This document shows, piece after piece, positions 40,232-49,175 of a stretch of DNA of 64,000 nt. Within the stretch, counting starts at the first letter, position 1; every line of letters begins with the position of its first letter. The translations under genes and the position numbers were made by a program. The notes beneath the pieces were generated by a model. The model was not told where the DNA came from. It searched no databases and saw only the letters and a list, made by a program, of their open reading frames with translations. Origin of the DNA: SVTX01 sp045538195 (GTDB lineage Bacteria > Bacillota > Clostridia > Oscillospirales > CAG-272); the NCBI GenBank assembly GCA_045538195.1, contig JAZSRA010000085.1, positions 34,260-98,259 of the forward strand, written 5' to 3'.

Positions 40232-42937
40232 TTAGCCGTTGATCTTATTTTCCTTTGCCTTGTCAACCGCTCTGTGAATGATCTTGACTATCTCAACTAT
40301 CGGGATAATGAGAATAGCGAGAGCGAATGCGATACCGTATTCGGGAAGATCGAGCTGAGCAAGCTCAAACGCGTTTGCAAGGAAGGGAACTTCGATAACT
40401 ACGGTGGTGAGTATCAAGGAAAGCGCTCCTGCCCCCCAGAGCCAGAGGTTCTGCTTCTTCATGGTGAAGATAGAGCCGTGGAGGCTTCTCATATTGAAGG
40501 CGTGGCAGATCTCACAGAGAGAAAGGGTAAGGAATGCCATGCTGGTTCCAACCTGTGCGCCGTATGCATCAAGAGCCTCGCCTACAAGACCTGCGGCATG
40601 AGGATCGGAGGCAACCAACACGTAACGACCGATAAGGTAAGATGCCATAGTAATAATCGTTACGAGAACGCCCTGATAAGCGACCGCAAATCCGAGCCCA
40701 CCTGCAAAGATGCCTTCCTTGCTGTCACGCGGGCGGCGCTTCATTATGCTTGCTTCGGGAGCTTCCATTCCGAGAGCCAGAGCAGGGAAGCAGTCTGTGA
40801 TAAGGTTGATCCAGAGCAGGTGAACGGGAGCGAAAATGGTGAAACCAAAGAGCGTTGCGAAGAATATGGTAAGAACCTCGGAGAGGTTGGATGCCAGCAG
40901 GAACTGGATCGCCTTACGGATGTTGTCGTAAATTCTTCTTCCTTCGCCGACAGCCGCAACGATGGTCGCAAAGTTGTCGTCCGCAAGGATCATGTCCGCT
41001 ACGTTCTTGGTAACGTCGGTACCCGTGATACCCATGCCGACGCCGATGTCTGCGTTCTTGATAGAGGGGGCGTCATTAACGCCGTCACCGGTCATAGCGG
41101 TGACCATGCCTTTCTTTCTCCAAGCATTGACGATCCTCGTCTTATGCTCGGGCTGAACACGTGCGTAAACGCTGTAATTCTCAACTGCGGTCTCAAACTC
41201 CTCGTCGGAGATCTCGTTAAGCTCGGCTCCTGTAATTGCCTGACTTGCATCGGTGATGATACCGAGTTCGGTAGCGATTGCAACTGCGGTGTCCTTGTGG
41301 TCACCTGTGATCATAATAGGACGGATACCTGCGCTTCGACACTCGTCGATAGCGGGCTTTACCTCGGGACGAACAGGGTCGATCATACCTACAAGTCCTA
41401 CGAAGCAGAGATCGCACTCAACGGTCTCGGATTCATAAGCCGCAGGCTCACTTGCGAGATCCTTTTTAGCGGCAGCAAGAACGCGAAGTGCCTTGTCTGC
41501 CATAGCTTTATTAGCCTTGAGAATATCAGATCTGATCTCCTCGGTCATATCTACGATCTCACCGCCAATAAGAGCCTTGGTGCAACGCTTCAGAAGCTCG
41601 TCGGGAGCGCCCTTGGTGAACTGAATGAGAACGCCGTCCTTGGTCTTGTGAACGGTGGACATCATCTTTCTGCCCGAATCGAAGGGAACCTCACCGATTC
41701 TGGGAAGAAGCTTTTTCTGATCGTTCTTGGAAAGACCGAGCTTCTCTGCATAGTTTACAAGAGCCGCCTCGGTAGGCTCGCCTACTGCGGTGCCAACCTC
41801 AGTATCAAACTCTGCGTCGGAGCAGAGGGACATAGCGTTTGCAAGAAGGCTTTCGTCGTCGCCGTAGTAGTCAACGACGGTCATCTTGTTCTGGGTAAGT
41901 GTACCGGTCTTGTCGGAGCAGATGATCTGTGTGCATCCGAGAGTTTCAACTGCGGTAAGCTTACGGATAATAGCGTTACGCTTGGACATATTGGTAACGC
42001 CGATAGAAAGCACGATAGTAACGACGGTTGCAAGTCCCTCGGGGATAGCCGCAACAGCCAAGGAAATCGCGATCATAAAGGAATTGAGGATAGGCTCAAA
42101 TCCGATGCCGTCGCGTATAAGCTGAACGCCGAAGATAACTACGCAGATACCGATAACGAGGTAGGTAAGGATCTTGGAAAGACCTGCGAGCTTGATCTGA
42201 AGGGGAGTCTTGCCCTCCTCAGCCTGAGCAAGAGCGTCTGCGATCTTACCCATTTCGGTCTCCATACCCGTAGCAACGACAACTGCCTTGCCACGTCCGT
42301 AAACCACGGTAGAACCCATAAATACCATGTTCTTGCGGTCGCCGAGAGCAACGTCACCGTTATCTCCGGCTGTAAGGGGTTCTTCCTTCTTGTCTACGGG
42401 AACAGATTCACCTGTCAGCGCCGCTTCCTCTATCTTCATGGAAGCGCACTCGATGATTCGAGCGTCTGCGGGAACTGCGTCGCCCGCTTCAAGAATGATT
42501 ATGTCACCGACTACAAGGTCTTCGCTGGGGATGCTGATCATCTTGCCGTCACGAATTACCTTGGATTGTGCCTTGGACATTTCCTGAAGTGCCTCGATTG
42601 CCTTTTCTGCTTTGCTCTCCTGGAAAACGCCGAGAATAGCGTTGATAAGAACTACGGCGAGAATGATGACAACGTCGGAGGGAAATTCAAAGCCGTGCTG
42701 GAATCCGTTGTAGATCTCCACTCCTGCTGAAATAGCCGCAGCCACCAGAAGGATGATGGTCATAGGCTCTGCTAACTGCTTAAAGAATTTGACGATGAGG
42801 GATTCCTTCTTGCCCTCGGCGAGCTTGTTTTTGCCGTTTTTCTCGAGTCTGGCAGCGGCTTCAGCGGCGGTGAGACCGTCCTTGGTGGTGGCTACCTCTT
42901 CGATAACCTCGGCAGAGGATCTGAGATACTCTTTCAT
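40232..42937 (-). CDS. P2-type cation-transporting ATPase (probable Mn2+/Ca2+ efflux)
   Basis: 901 aa. N-terminal cation ATPase domain, phosphorylation motif CSDKTGTLTQNKM, nucleotide-binding region, MITGDHKDTA, hinge MTGDGVNDAPSIKNADIG, ten predicted helices, and PEGL in helix 4 (AVAAIPEGLATVV) as in SERCA/PMCA-type pumps. The gene is preceded by a yybP-ykoY manganese riboswitch, which elsewhere controls Mn2+ exporters including P-type ATPases, so Mn2+ detoxification is the best guess; Ca2+ is the alternative. It has its own promoter and terminator. Confidence 0.9.
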   Translation of the reverse strand: MKEYLRSSAEVIEEVATTKDGLTAAEAAARLEKNGKNKLAEGKKESLIVKFFKQLAEPMTIILLVAAAISAGVEIYNGFQHGFEFPSDVVIILAVVLINAILGVFQESKAEKAIEALQEMSKAQSKVIRDGKMISIPSEDLVVGDIIILEAGDAVPADARIIECASMKIEEAALTGESVPVDKKEEPLTAGDNGDVALGDRKNMVFMGSTVVYGRGKAVVVATGMETEMGKIADALAQAEEGKTPLQIKLAGLSKILTYLVIGICVVIFGVQLIRDGIGFEPILNSFMIAISLAVAAIPEGLATVVTIVLSIGVTNMSKRNAIIRKLTAVETLGCTQIICSDKTGTLTQNKMTVVDYYGDDESLLANAMSLCSDAEFDTEVGTAVGEPTEAALVNYAEKLGLSKNDQKKLLPRIGEVPFDSGRKMMSTVHKTKDGVLIQFTKGAPDELLKRCTKALIGGEIVDMTEEIRSDILKANKAMADKALRVLAAAKKDLASEPAAYESETVECDLCFVGLVGMIDPVRPEVKPAIDECRSAGIRPIMITGDHKDTAVAIATELGIITDASQAITGAELNEISDEEFETAVENYSVYARVQPEHKTRIVNAWRKKGMVTAMTGDGVNDAPSIKNADIGVGMGITGTDVTKNVADMILADDNFATIVAAVGEGRRIYDNIRKAIQFLLASNLSEVLTIFFATLFGFTIFAPVHLLWINLITDCFPALALGMEAPEASIMKRRPRDSKEGIFAGGLGFAVAYQGVLVTIITMASYLIGRYVLVASDPHAAGLVGEALDAYGAQVGTSMAFLTLSLCEICHAFNMRSLHGSIFTMKKQNLWLWGAGALSLILTTVVIEVPFLANAFELAQLDLPEYGIAFALAILIIPIVEIVKIIHRAVDKAKENKING

Positions 42938-42991
42938 TTGTGTCGAAAACTCCTTTTAAATTATTTTTGTTTTCGCGGAGATCTGTTTTAG

Positions 42992-43106
42992 AAAAAAAGA
43001 CCTATCCGCTCTTGCAGATAAGTCTCATCCTTTAGAATAAAGCCATGGCGGAGACCCGTCTGTGTTGTTGACTTTATTACGCTTTCGCGCAGATTACTCC
43101 CTTATA
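42992..43106 (-). ncRNA. yybP-ykoY manganese riboswitch with terminator
   Basis: Read on the minus strand from about 43106: AAGGGAGTAAT, a GC hairpin, AATAAAGTCAACAAC, a stem, GCCATGGCTTTATT, then GGATGAGACTTATC. These are the paired segments and the GGGAGTA / ATGAGAC elements of the yybP-ykoY class. The 3' strand also forms a terminator AGACTTATCTGC/GCGGATAGGTCT with U7 (42992-43024), so Mn2+ binding would favour read-through into the ATPase gene. Confidence 0.85.
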
Positions 43107-43113
43107 CTTAATT

Positions 43114-43142
43114 ATTTTACCATTTTGCAGAGAAAATGTCAA
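43114..43142 (-). promoter_or_regulatory. Promoter of the riboswitch-ATPase transcript
   Basis: Minus strand: TTGACA (43137-43142), 17-bp spacer, TAAAAT (43114-43119). Confidence 0.8.
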
Positions 43143-43276
43143 GTAAATTAATAAAAATTTTGCAAAGTTTACGGAAAATTTTACCAAAAAATCGACGGAT
43201 TATTGCACTGAATGCTTAAAACGAGAATTTTTTGCATCGAAACTGTAAATAAAGAGTTAACAAGACCGCTTTTCTC

Positions 43277-43305
43277 TTGACATTTGGGACGTATTATGTT
43301 ATTAT
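43277..43305 (+). promoter_or_regulatory. Promoter of the leader-CNNM transcript
   Basis: TTGACA (43277-43282), 17-bp spacer, TATTAT (43300-43305). It gives a leader of about 240 nt before ATG 43553. Confidence 0.75.
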
Positions 43306-43339
43306 GAACAAAATAATTCGAAAGGAAAGGTATTTTACG

Positions 43340-43417
43340 ATGGATGACGGCGATAGTACGGACACTACTTGTATGTGTAATGTAACTGTTGTACGTGTTT
43401 TTCATTATATTTCATAA
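43340..43417 (+). CDS. Possible 25-aa leader peptide
   Basis: ATG 43340 follows AAAGGAAAGG by 9 nt, and TAA is at 43415-43417. The peptide begins MDDGDSTDTTCMC and is followed at once by a terminator-like structure. It may be an attenuation leader for the CNNM gene. Short and unsupported by homology. Confidence 0.35.
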   Translation: MDDGDSTDTTCMCNVTVVRVFHYIS

Positions 43418-43425
43418 ATCGTGCG

Positions 43426-43485
43426 GCATAGCCTAAGGTCAAGTCTCTGAAATGATAGGAGACGGCGAAGGGTCTATGCTTTTTT
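43426..43485 (+). terminator. Terminator/attenuator structure before the CNNM gene
   Basis: Outer stem GCATAG/CTATGC (43426-43431, 43474-43479), inner hairpin GTCTC/GAGAC, a large purine-rich internal loop, then TTTTTT. It lies within the transcript leader, so it should be regulatory. The internal loop is big enough to be a ligand-binding fold; I recognise no known riboswitch class. Confidence 0.55.
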
Positions 43486-43552
43486 GCGTTTTTGAAATTT
43501 TTGAAAATTTACGAAATATTATTGTTGAAAAGGAAAAACAGGAGTCATTACA

Positions 43553-45025
43553 ATGGAACAGTACATAGTGCCTATATTATTACAGGTTGTTCTTATAGCG
43601 TTAAACGCCATATTTGCAAGCGCCGAAGCGGCATTTTTGTCAATAAATTCGGCAAGAATTGAAAAGATCGTAGAGGAAGGCGACAAAAAGACGAGAAAGA
43701 AAGCAAGAATGCTTCAAAAGCTTACCAAGGACTCGTCCAAGTTCCTGTCCACTATTCAGGTAGCCATCACATTGGCGGGATTTTTGGGATCCGCGTTCGC
43801 GGCAGATGCCTTTGCCGAGGATATTACCGTATGGTTTAACAGCCTCTCGTTTATAGCAGGCAACGGTATCGCGGTACCCGAAGAAGTATTCGTTATTCTT
43901 ATTACGCTTGTGCTTTCGTTTTTCAGCATAGTATGCGGAGAGCTTGTGCCTAAGAAGATCGCAATAAAGAACGCAGAAAAGCTCTCTCTCGGTCTTGCGG
44001 GATTTATCCGCTTCGTATCGTTTATCTTCGCTCCCTTGGTCTGGATACTGACCGGGACTACCAACACCATTCTCCGTATGTTCGGGATCAACCCCAACGA
44101 GGAGGAGGAAGCGGCAAGCGAGGAGGAGATCAGAATTATGCTCGACACCTCCAGCGAGGCGGGAGCTATTGATAGTATGGAAAACGAGATGATACAGAAC
44201 ATCTTCGAATTTGACGACATTCTTATCTCCGAGGTCTGTACCCACCGTCGTGACGTTGATATGCTCTACCGCGAGGATACTCTTGAAGAGTGGAGAGAGA
44301 AGATCATTCAGTCAAGACATGGATATTATCCTATCTGCGGCGAGGATGCCGACGATATTATCGGTATTCTTAATACGAGAACCTTCTTCCGTATAGAGTG
44401 CGAAAACACTGAGGACGCTATCGCAAAGGCGAGTGAAAAGCCTTATTTCGTTCCCGAAAACATGAAGGCAGACGTGCTTTTCACCAATATGAAGGAAACC
44501 AGAAACTATTTCGCTATCGTCGTAGACGAATACGGCGGGACCAGCGGTGTTATCACCATCCACGACCTGCTTGAACTGCTTGTCGGTGATATGGGAGACA
44601 AGGAGGACGTAGTTGTCGAGGAGATCGTAAACGTCAGCGAGACCGAGTGGAAGATCCTCGGCTCTGCTTCCCTTGAAAAGGTTGCTGCCGAGCTGAATAT
44701 CACATTTGATACAGAGGATTGCGACACCTTCGGCGGATATATCTTCGGACTTTTGGGCGAGATCCCCGACGACGGCGCGCAGCTTGATCTTGAGACCGAT
44801 GACCTGACGATCAAGGTCGAATCGGTTGCCGATCACCGAATTGAATCCACCTTCGTAACCGTCAAGCCCAAGCCTGTGGACGAGGACGATGATGATTACG
44901 ACGAGGATGAAGACGAGGACGGCGAAAAGAAGAAGAAACGTAGAATCAGGGATAAGGACGAGGATGAATCCGAAGCCGGAACCGAAGAAAATACAGACTC
45001 CGTTGTCAATGCGACAGAGGAGTGA
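43553..45025 (+). CDS. CNNM/CorC-type (DUF21-CBS-CorC_HlyC) membrane transporter
   Basis: 490 aa. N-terminal DUF21 membrane domain (helices about 5-25, 65-85, 105-130, 140-165; EAAFLSINSARI, CGELVPKK), a CBS pair (about 205-345; DEYGGTSGVITIHDLLELLVGD), a CorC/HlyC domain (about 355-435), and an unusually long Asp/Glu then Lys/Arg-rich tail (about 440-490). Family members export or regulate Mg2+ or other divalent cations. A long structured leader suggests ion-responsive control; its neighbour is a Mn riboswitch-ATPase unit transcribed away from it. Confidence 0.85.
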   Translation: MEQYIVPILLQVVLIALNAIFASAEAAFLSINSARIEKIVEEGDKKTRKKARMLQKLTKDSSKFLSTIQVAITLAGFLGSAFAADAFAEDITVWFNSLSFIAGNGIAVPEEVFVILITLVLSFFSIVCGELVPKKIAIKNAEKLSLGLAGFIRFVSFIFAPLVWILTGTTNTILRMFGINPNEEEEAASEEEIRIMLDTSSEAGAIDSMENEMIQNIFEFDDILISEVCTHRRDVDMLYREDTLEEWREKIIQSRHGYYPICGEDADDIIGILNTRTFFRIECENTEDAIAKASEKPYFVPENMKADVLFTNMKETRNYFAIVVDEYGGTSGVITIHDLLELLVGDMGDKEDVVVEEIVNVSETEWKILGSASLEKVAAELNITFDTEDCDTFGGYIFGLLGEIPDDGAQLDLETDDLTIKVESVADHRIESTFVTVKPKPVDEDDDDYDEDEDEDGEKKKKRRIRDKDEDESEAGTEENTDSVVNATEE

Positions 45026-45092
45026 TAATAAAAAGCTCTGCAAGAAAAGCGTGATATTCTTATCGGAGAAATCACCCAAAACCGAATAGGAC

Positions 45093-45136
45093 GAGAAATC
45101 TCCATCATGGACAAATGTTTGTGATGGAGGTTTCTC
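45093..45136. repeat. 15-bp inverted repeat downstream of the CNNM gene
   Basis: GAGAAATCTCCATCA pairs with TGATGGAGGTTTCTC (one G-U), loop 14 nt, no U-run. Possible transcript end or repeat. Confidence 0.5.
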
Positions 45137-45349
45137 ATATGCTTCACTTGTCAAAATTTGCGACAGAGAAAACAAAGATAATTTCACACTATCATTATAT
45201 AGCAGGGTTTGTCCATCCTTTTAGGCTTTTCCCATCTTTATCAAACCATACAGCGGAAGAATCATACTCAAGTCTTCTTCGGGGAATTTTGTGGTGGTAT
45301 TACCAAGTGCAAATTCTTGCAATGTGTCATACATATCGTTTAGCCTTTT

Positions 45350-45655
45350 TTGACTCTGCACAGATACAGTACGCTGAGCTGAAAAAGCAAGCCACCGGTA
45401 TGGATGCCGCCGAACTGATGAATACACGGCTTGCTGTCCGTGAGGAAAAGTAACGCTCTGCCATTGACCGTTTAAAAGCCGCCTGCGGTGAGAAATACGA
45501 TCCTATTTGATGCACGACAGTAAACGTGATGTGGTAAATCTGCTCCACTAGGAAGCGGCAACACACTCTATCCGTGAATATCTGCATCAGAAACAGCAAC
45601 AGCAGGCACAACAGAAACAGAACAAGAATAAAAGTCGAGACAGTTGGGAACGATA
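45350..45655 (+). pseudogene. Degenerate remnant of a mobile-element gene
   Basis: Fragments of one protein appear in shifted frames: AELKKQATGMDAAELMNTRLAVREEK, then RSAIDRLKAACGEKYDPI, then HDSKRDVVNLLH, a TAG stop, and THSIREYLHQKQQQQAQ to SRDSWER. At least one frameshift and one in-frame stop are needed to join them. The Gln-rich C-terminus is typical of conjugative-element proteins, but I cannot name the family. Upstream 45137-45349 shows no gene I can support. Confidence 0.5.
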
Positions 45656-45662
45656 AAATTTC

Positions 45663-45700
45663 AGCGGGAGTGCATTTTTAAAGATGTACTCCCGCTTTTT
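45663..45700 (+). terminator. Terminator after the degenerate gene
   Basis: 13-bp stem AGCGGGAGTGCAT/ATGTACTCCCGCT (one G-U), loop 8 nt, T5. Confidence 0.8.
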
Positions 45701-46037
45701 CTGTTTAATTGGTAAAAGTGGTAGAAATATTCAAGATTTTGCGGTATAATATATTATAGAATTTTATATCCAGCAATATGCTGGATGGTTTAGATAGCAA
45801 ATATACTTGTGAATGGGGCGTAATATGATTGATATTTATACATGCGAAACTCAAGCAAAAGAATTATATAACCATTATCAAAAAAACAAGATGCAAAGTT
45901 AATAACACATAGACCGCAGCTTTCACAAGGTTGCGGTTTGTCTTTCAAAAAATTTGAATTTTTTGTGCAACGAAATCAAACGGTTTACGAGTAGATAGGT
46001 GAAGAGCTCTTGAATAAACGCAAAGGAGGTAGTACGG
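45701..46037 (+). other. Intergenic leader before the sigma-factor operon
   Basis: Contains a TATAAT-like -10 near 45746, a perfect hairpin ATCCAGCA/TGCTGGAT (45769-45787) and a 25-codon frame from ATG 45824 (MIDIYTCETQ...) with no clear RBS, probably another remnant. No other gene is seen. Confidence 0.4.
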
Positions 46038-46595
46038 ATGGATGATAAAAGTATTGTTGAACTGTATTGGCAGAGATCAGAGCAGGCAATTACCGAAACT
46101 TCAAAAACATATGAGAAGTATTGCTATTCGATAGCCCATAGTATTCTCAATAACAACGAAGATGCGGAAGAATGTGTAAACGATACATACAATGAAGCAT
46201 GGAATACCATTCCACCGCACCGTCCGTCCATTCTTTCTACATTTCTCGGTAAAATTACTCGCCGTTTATCTATTGATAAATTTAGACACCGTAATGCAGC
46301 AAAACGCGGTGGAAGCGAAATGCCGTTAGTTTTGGACGAATTGCAGGATTGCATAGCCAGTGATGAAAAAATTGAGCAAGAGTATGAAAAAAAGCGATTG
46401 TCCGAAGTCGTAAATGCTTTTGTAATTTCATTGCCCGAAATAGAGCAAAAAGTTTTCCTGTGCCGATATTGGTATATGGACTCGATTGAAGTCATTTGCA
46501 AGCAATTTGAATTTTCGGAAAGTAAGGTGAAATCTATGCTTTATAGAACAAGAGAGAAACTTCGCGATATGCTCGTAAAGGAGGGCTTTCAATGA
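46038..46595 (+). CDS. ECF-type sigma-70 family RNA polymerase sigma factor
   Basis: 185 aa, AAAGGAGG upstream of ATG 46038. Region 2 helices with NNNEDAEECVNDTYNEAWNTIPP (the -10 recognition part) and region 4 with a helix-turn-helix (VICKQFEFSESKVKSMLYRTREKLRDML). Small size and lack of regions 1 and 3 fit the ECF group. It overlaps the next gene, an apparent membrane anti-sigma factor, by 4 bp (ATGA), the normal ECF arrangement. Confidence 0.88.
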   Translation: MDDKSIVELYWQRSEQAITETSKTYEKYCYSIAHSILNNNEDAEECVNDTYNEAWNTIPPHRPSILSTFLGKITRRLSIDKFRHRNAAKRGGSEMPLVLDELQDCIASDEKIEQEYEKKRLSEVVNAFVISLPEIEQKVFLCRYWYMDSIEVICKQFEFSESKVKSMLYRTREKLRDMLVKEGFQ

Positions 46596-47533
46596 CAAAC
46601 TATGATATTTTAGAAGCACTTAACAATGTAGACGATGAGTGCTTGAAAAATGCAAAAACAACTAAAATAAAGAAGTCTAAAAATATTAAAACTTTTGGGT
46701 TGAGATGGGGGGCAATGGCTGCTTGTTTCTGTCTAATGCTTGTGGTATCTATTATGGCAGTATATCAAATTCAAAATGGAGCCGATCCGAATGGTCCCGA
46801 TATTCCGCCTGTTACAAACAATAATCCCGACTCACAGTTTACTGTCGAACAAGGAATTTGCGTTGGTGGAAAACTCTATTTGCCTGATGCAGAACTGTCA
46901 GAAAAAGCGACAAAAGAAAACATTGGTGCTGTCGTGGGGTATGTATCATTCGATAATAAAACAACATTGGATGTATATGCCTATGAATATGTTCCGAATG
47001 ATGAAAATAAAAGTCGGGTCATAGTTCCAGTGGAAGATTCATTTTATGTTTATTCATTTTACGGATATATGCCCAATGACAATAAAAACTTGATCGTAGA
47101 CTTGCAGAACAAAGCCACCCACGTGGAAATTCGAGATGTAGATAATGAAACTACAAAAAAACAAATAGATTCAACAGTGTCCGATTTTGATGATATTATT
47201 GGATTATTATCACTTCTCGACAAACCGCACACACAAAAAGAATTGAATCAATATTATTTCGAAAAATTCAAAAATCAATTTAAGGAGGGAGAAATATGGA
47301 TTAATCAAAATGGAGGTATTGCCCATGGTGGAAACCACACTGTAGGCATAAAATTCAGCAGTTTGGTCAATGGAGAAACCTGTATTATTGTTGTAGCGAT
47401 GGAGGATAACACCTATCTAACTTATCGCTATCTTGAAGGAGCTGGTGTCATTAGACTGGAAGATTCCGGGTACGGGTATATACTGACCGAAGAACAAATC
47501 GAGATAATCAATCATTTAATTGGTTTAGTCTAA
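46592..47533 (+). CDS. Membrane-anchored anti-sigma factor-like protein
   Basis: 313 aa. Cytoplasmic N-terminus of about 45 residues (short DILEALNNVDDECL helix), one membrane helix (about 49-67), then an extracytoplasmic domain of about 245 residues with no recognised fold. Position and 4-bp overlap with the ECF sigma gene indicate that it holds the sigma factor inactive until an external signal. It lacks an obvious zinc-binding ZAS motif. The secreted protease downstream may be its regulator or target. Confidence 0.7.
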   Translation: MTNYDILEALNNVDDECLKNAKTTKIKKSKNIKTFGLRWGAMAACFCLMLVVSIMAVYQIQNGADPNGPDIPPVTNNNPDSQFTVEQGICVGGKLYLPDAELSEKATKENIGAVVGYVSFDNKTTLDVYAYEYVPNDENKSRVIVPVEDSFYVYSFYGYMPNDNKNLIVDLQNKATHVEIRDVDNETTKKQIDSTVSDFDDIIGLLSLLDKPHTQKELNQYYFEKFKNQFKEGEIWINQNGGIAHGGNHTVGIKFSSLVNGETCIIVVAMEDNTYLTYRYLEGAGVIRLEDSGYGYILTEEQIEIINHLIGLV

Positions 47534-47566
47534 GAAACAAAATTATTTTCGTGAAAGGAGCTTCTT

Positions 47567-48904
47567 ATGAAACTGAGATCCCCCAAAATACGCCTTTTCG
47601 CTGTTATTCTTAGCATGGTAATGCTTTTCTGTAGCATGCCTGGTGTTAGTGCCAACGCAGCTGAACGAGAATTGGCGGTTGGTGAGCTAATTTCGGCACA
47701 GAAACAAGCAGTGGAAGCTAACGAAGTTCTGATGCAATACTTTTTTGCCGAAGGATGGGTGCTTGAATACCCGGATTACTTTGGTGGATGTTATATTGAG
47801 GATAATGTTCTTCACATAATCCTTGTTGAACCTACCACTGAGGAATTAAAAATCTTGGATGCAATTTTGTCCGATTATGGAAATGCGATTATCTTTGAAT
47901 ATGGAAGCTACTCTCAAGCAAGTATTCAAGATTATGCAGATAGTACTGCTGCAGAACTAAAAGAACAAGGGATTAGAGTAACTCATTGGTATGTAGAGGT
48001 GGAAACTGGTAATATAATCATTGGAGTTGTGTCTAATGATATTGATTCTGCGGATACGAAAGTTGCAGAAATCAAGAGCTATTCATTTAGAAGTTCGACT
48101 CCCAAAATCGTCATTGAGGAAGGAGAATATACTTCGACGACAAGCGATCCTGTTATTGGCGGTAGTACGATTGCGATTGGGACTTCACCCCGATCTGCCG
48201 GTACATGTGGTTATTTTGATGGAAGTAGCGCATTGGTAACATGTGGACACGGAAACACAGCAACTGGTTCTGCGGTTAGAATGAATGGCTCTCAGATAGG
48301 GACAGTCGTTGATGTACAATATACAGATGAACAGGCTGGAGATTATTCCATCATTGAGCTAACTAGCGAGGAACTGTTGTCGCATAAAATTGGTGATTCG
48401 AGTGACGGTTTGATTACGATAACCGGTGGAACGTATCTTTCTCCGGCAGTCGGGACATATGTGACTAAATATGGATATAAGACTGGTTATAGCTATGGGA
48501 CAGTGACGGCAACAAATGTTTCCATAAGTCCAGGAACGGACATGACTATTTCCGGAATGACAAAAGTATCTATAACAAGAGGTAGAGGTAGTGAACCCGG
48601 CGATAGCGGCGGTCCGTATTTAGCGGGAAATGCATTTTGTGGTGTGCACCATGGACATAAAACATCAGATAATACTACCGTGTATTTTACTCCTTATTCG
48701 CTTATTTTACAGGGTGGGTTTAGTGCAATTGGCAATCACAATTGTGCCAGATGGACCGATACTGGTCCGTCAACCCACAGTGGGTATTGTTCAGTTTGTG
48801 ACGAAACCATATATGAATCACACGCTGAAAATTGGAATGATTTTTATGGAAAATGCATTCGCTGTGGAAGAACAGATCCAATTGTACTCGAGATGAGCCA
48901 ATAA
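47567..48904 (+). CDS. Secreted trypsin-like (S1, streptogrisin-like) serine protease
   Basis: 445 aa, AAAGGAG upstream. Signal peptide (hydrophobic 10-28, ANA-AE cleavage likely), an N-terminal prosegment of about 170 aa, then an S1 catalytic domain: His in VTCGHGN, Asp in AGDYSIIEL, and Ser in PGDSGGPYLAG. This resembles alpha-lytic protease/streptogrisin. The last about 50 residues contain CSVC and CIRC Cys pairs. It lies 33 bp after the anti-sigma gene, so it is co-transcribed with the sigma/anti-sigma pair. Secretion and self-processing are expected from the prosegment. Confidence 0.85.
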   Translation: MKLRSPKIRLFAVILSMVMLFCSMPGVSANAAERELAVGELISAQKQAVEANEVLMQYFFAEGWVLEYPDYFGGCYIEDNVLHIILVEPTTEELKILDAILSDYGNAIIFEYGSYSQASIQDYADSTAAELKEQGIRVTHWYVEVETGNIIIGVVSNDIDSADTKVAEIKSYSFRSSTPKIVIEEGEYTSTTSDPVIGGSTIAIGTSPRSAGTCGYFDGSSALVTCGHGNTATGSAVRMNGSQIGTVVDVQYTDEQAGDYSIIELTSEELLSHKIGDSSDGLITITGGTYLSPAVGTYVTKYGYKTGYSYGTVTATNVSISPGTDMTISGMTKVSITRGRGSEPGDSGGPYLAGNAFCGVHHGHKTSDNTTVYFTPYSLILQGGFSAIGNHNCARWTDTGPSTHSGYCSVCDETIYESHAENWNDFYGKCIRCGRTDPIVLEMSQ

Positions 48905-48957
48905 TATAATATGCAGTCATCAATAGCCAATGCTCGTTGTTTTAATTAACAATTAAG

Positions 48958-48992
48958 AGGGAGAGCACAGGTTTTTGAACTTGTGCTCTCCT
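48958..48992 (+). terminator. Terminator of the sigma/protease operon
   Basis: Stem GGGAGAGCACAGGTT/AACTTGTGCTCTCC, loop TTTG; no long U-run follows. Confidence 0.65.
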
Positions 48993-49113
48993 CAGTCAGC
49001 CGAAAAACGCCCACCTTCGCTCTCGTGTTTTTTGTATATTATGGCATCGTAAATAACGCTACCAAAAAATTTTTCCCCTTTTCCTCAAAGTTTTTGAGAG
49101 GTGGGGAGGGTGA

Positions 49114-49161
49114 AGGGAGGGGCGGAGAACAATTTTTCAAAAATGTTCTCCGCCCCTCCCT
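49114..49161. repeat. GC-rich palindrome downstream of asd
   Basis: Perfect 18-bp arms (AGGGAGGGGCGGAGAACA and complement) around an A/T centre. Its GGGG-GGAGAA arm composition recurs at 62733-62778, suggesting a genomic repeat family used as transcript ends. Confidence 0.7.
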
Positions 49162-49175
49162 GCGTATATCAAAAA

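Noticed and set aside
40217..42730. 837-aa open frame antisense to the P-type ATPase
   Set aside because: Its composition mirrors the ATPase codons; no motif, no RBS, complete overlap with a clear gene.
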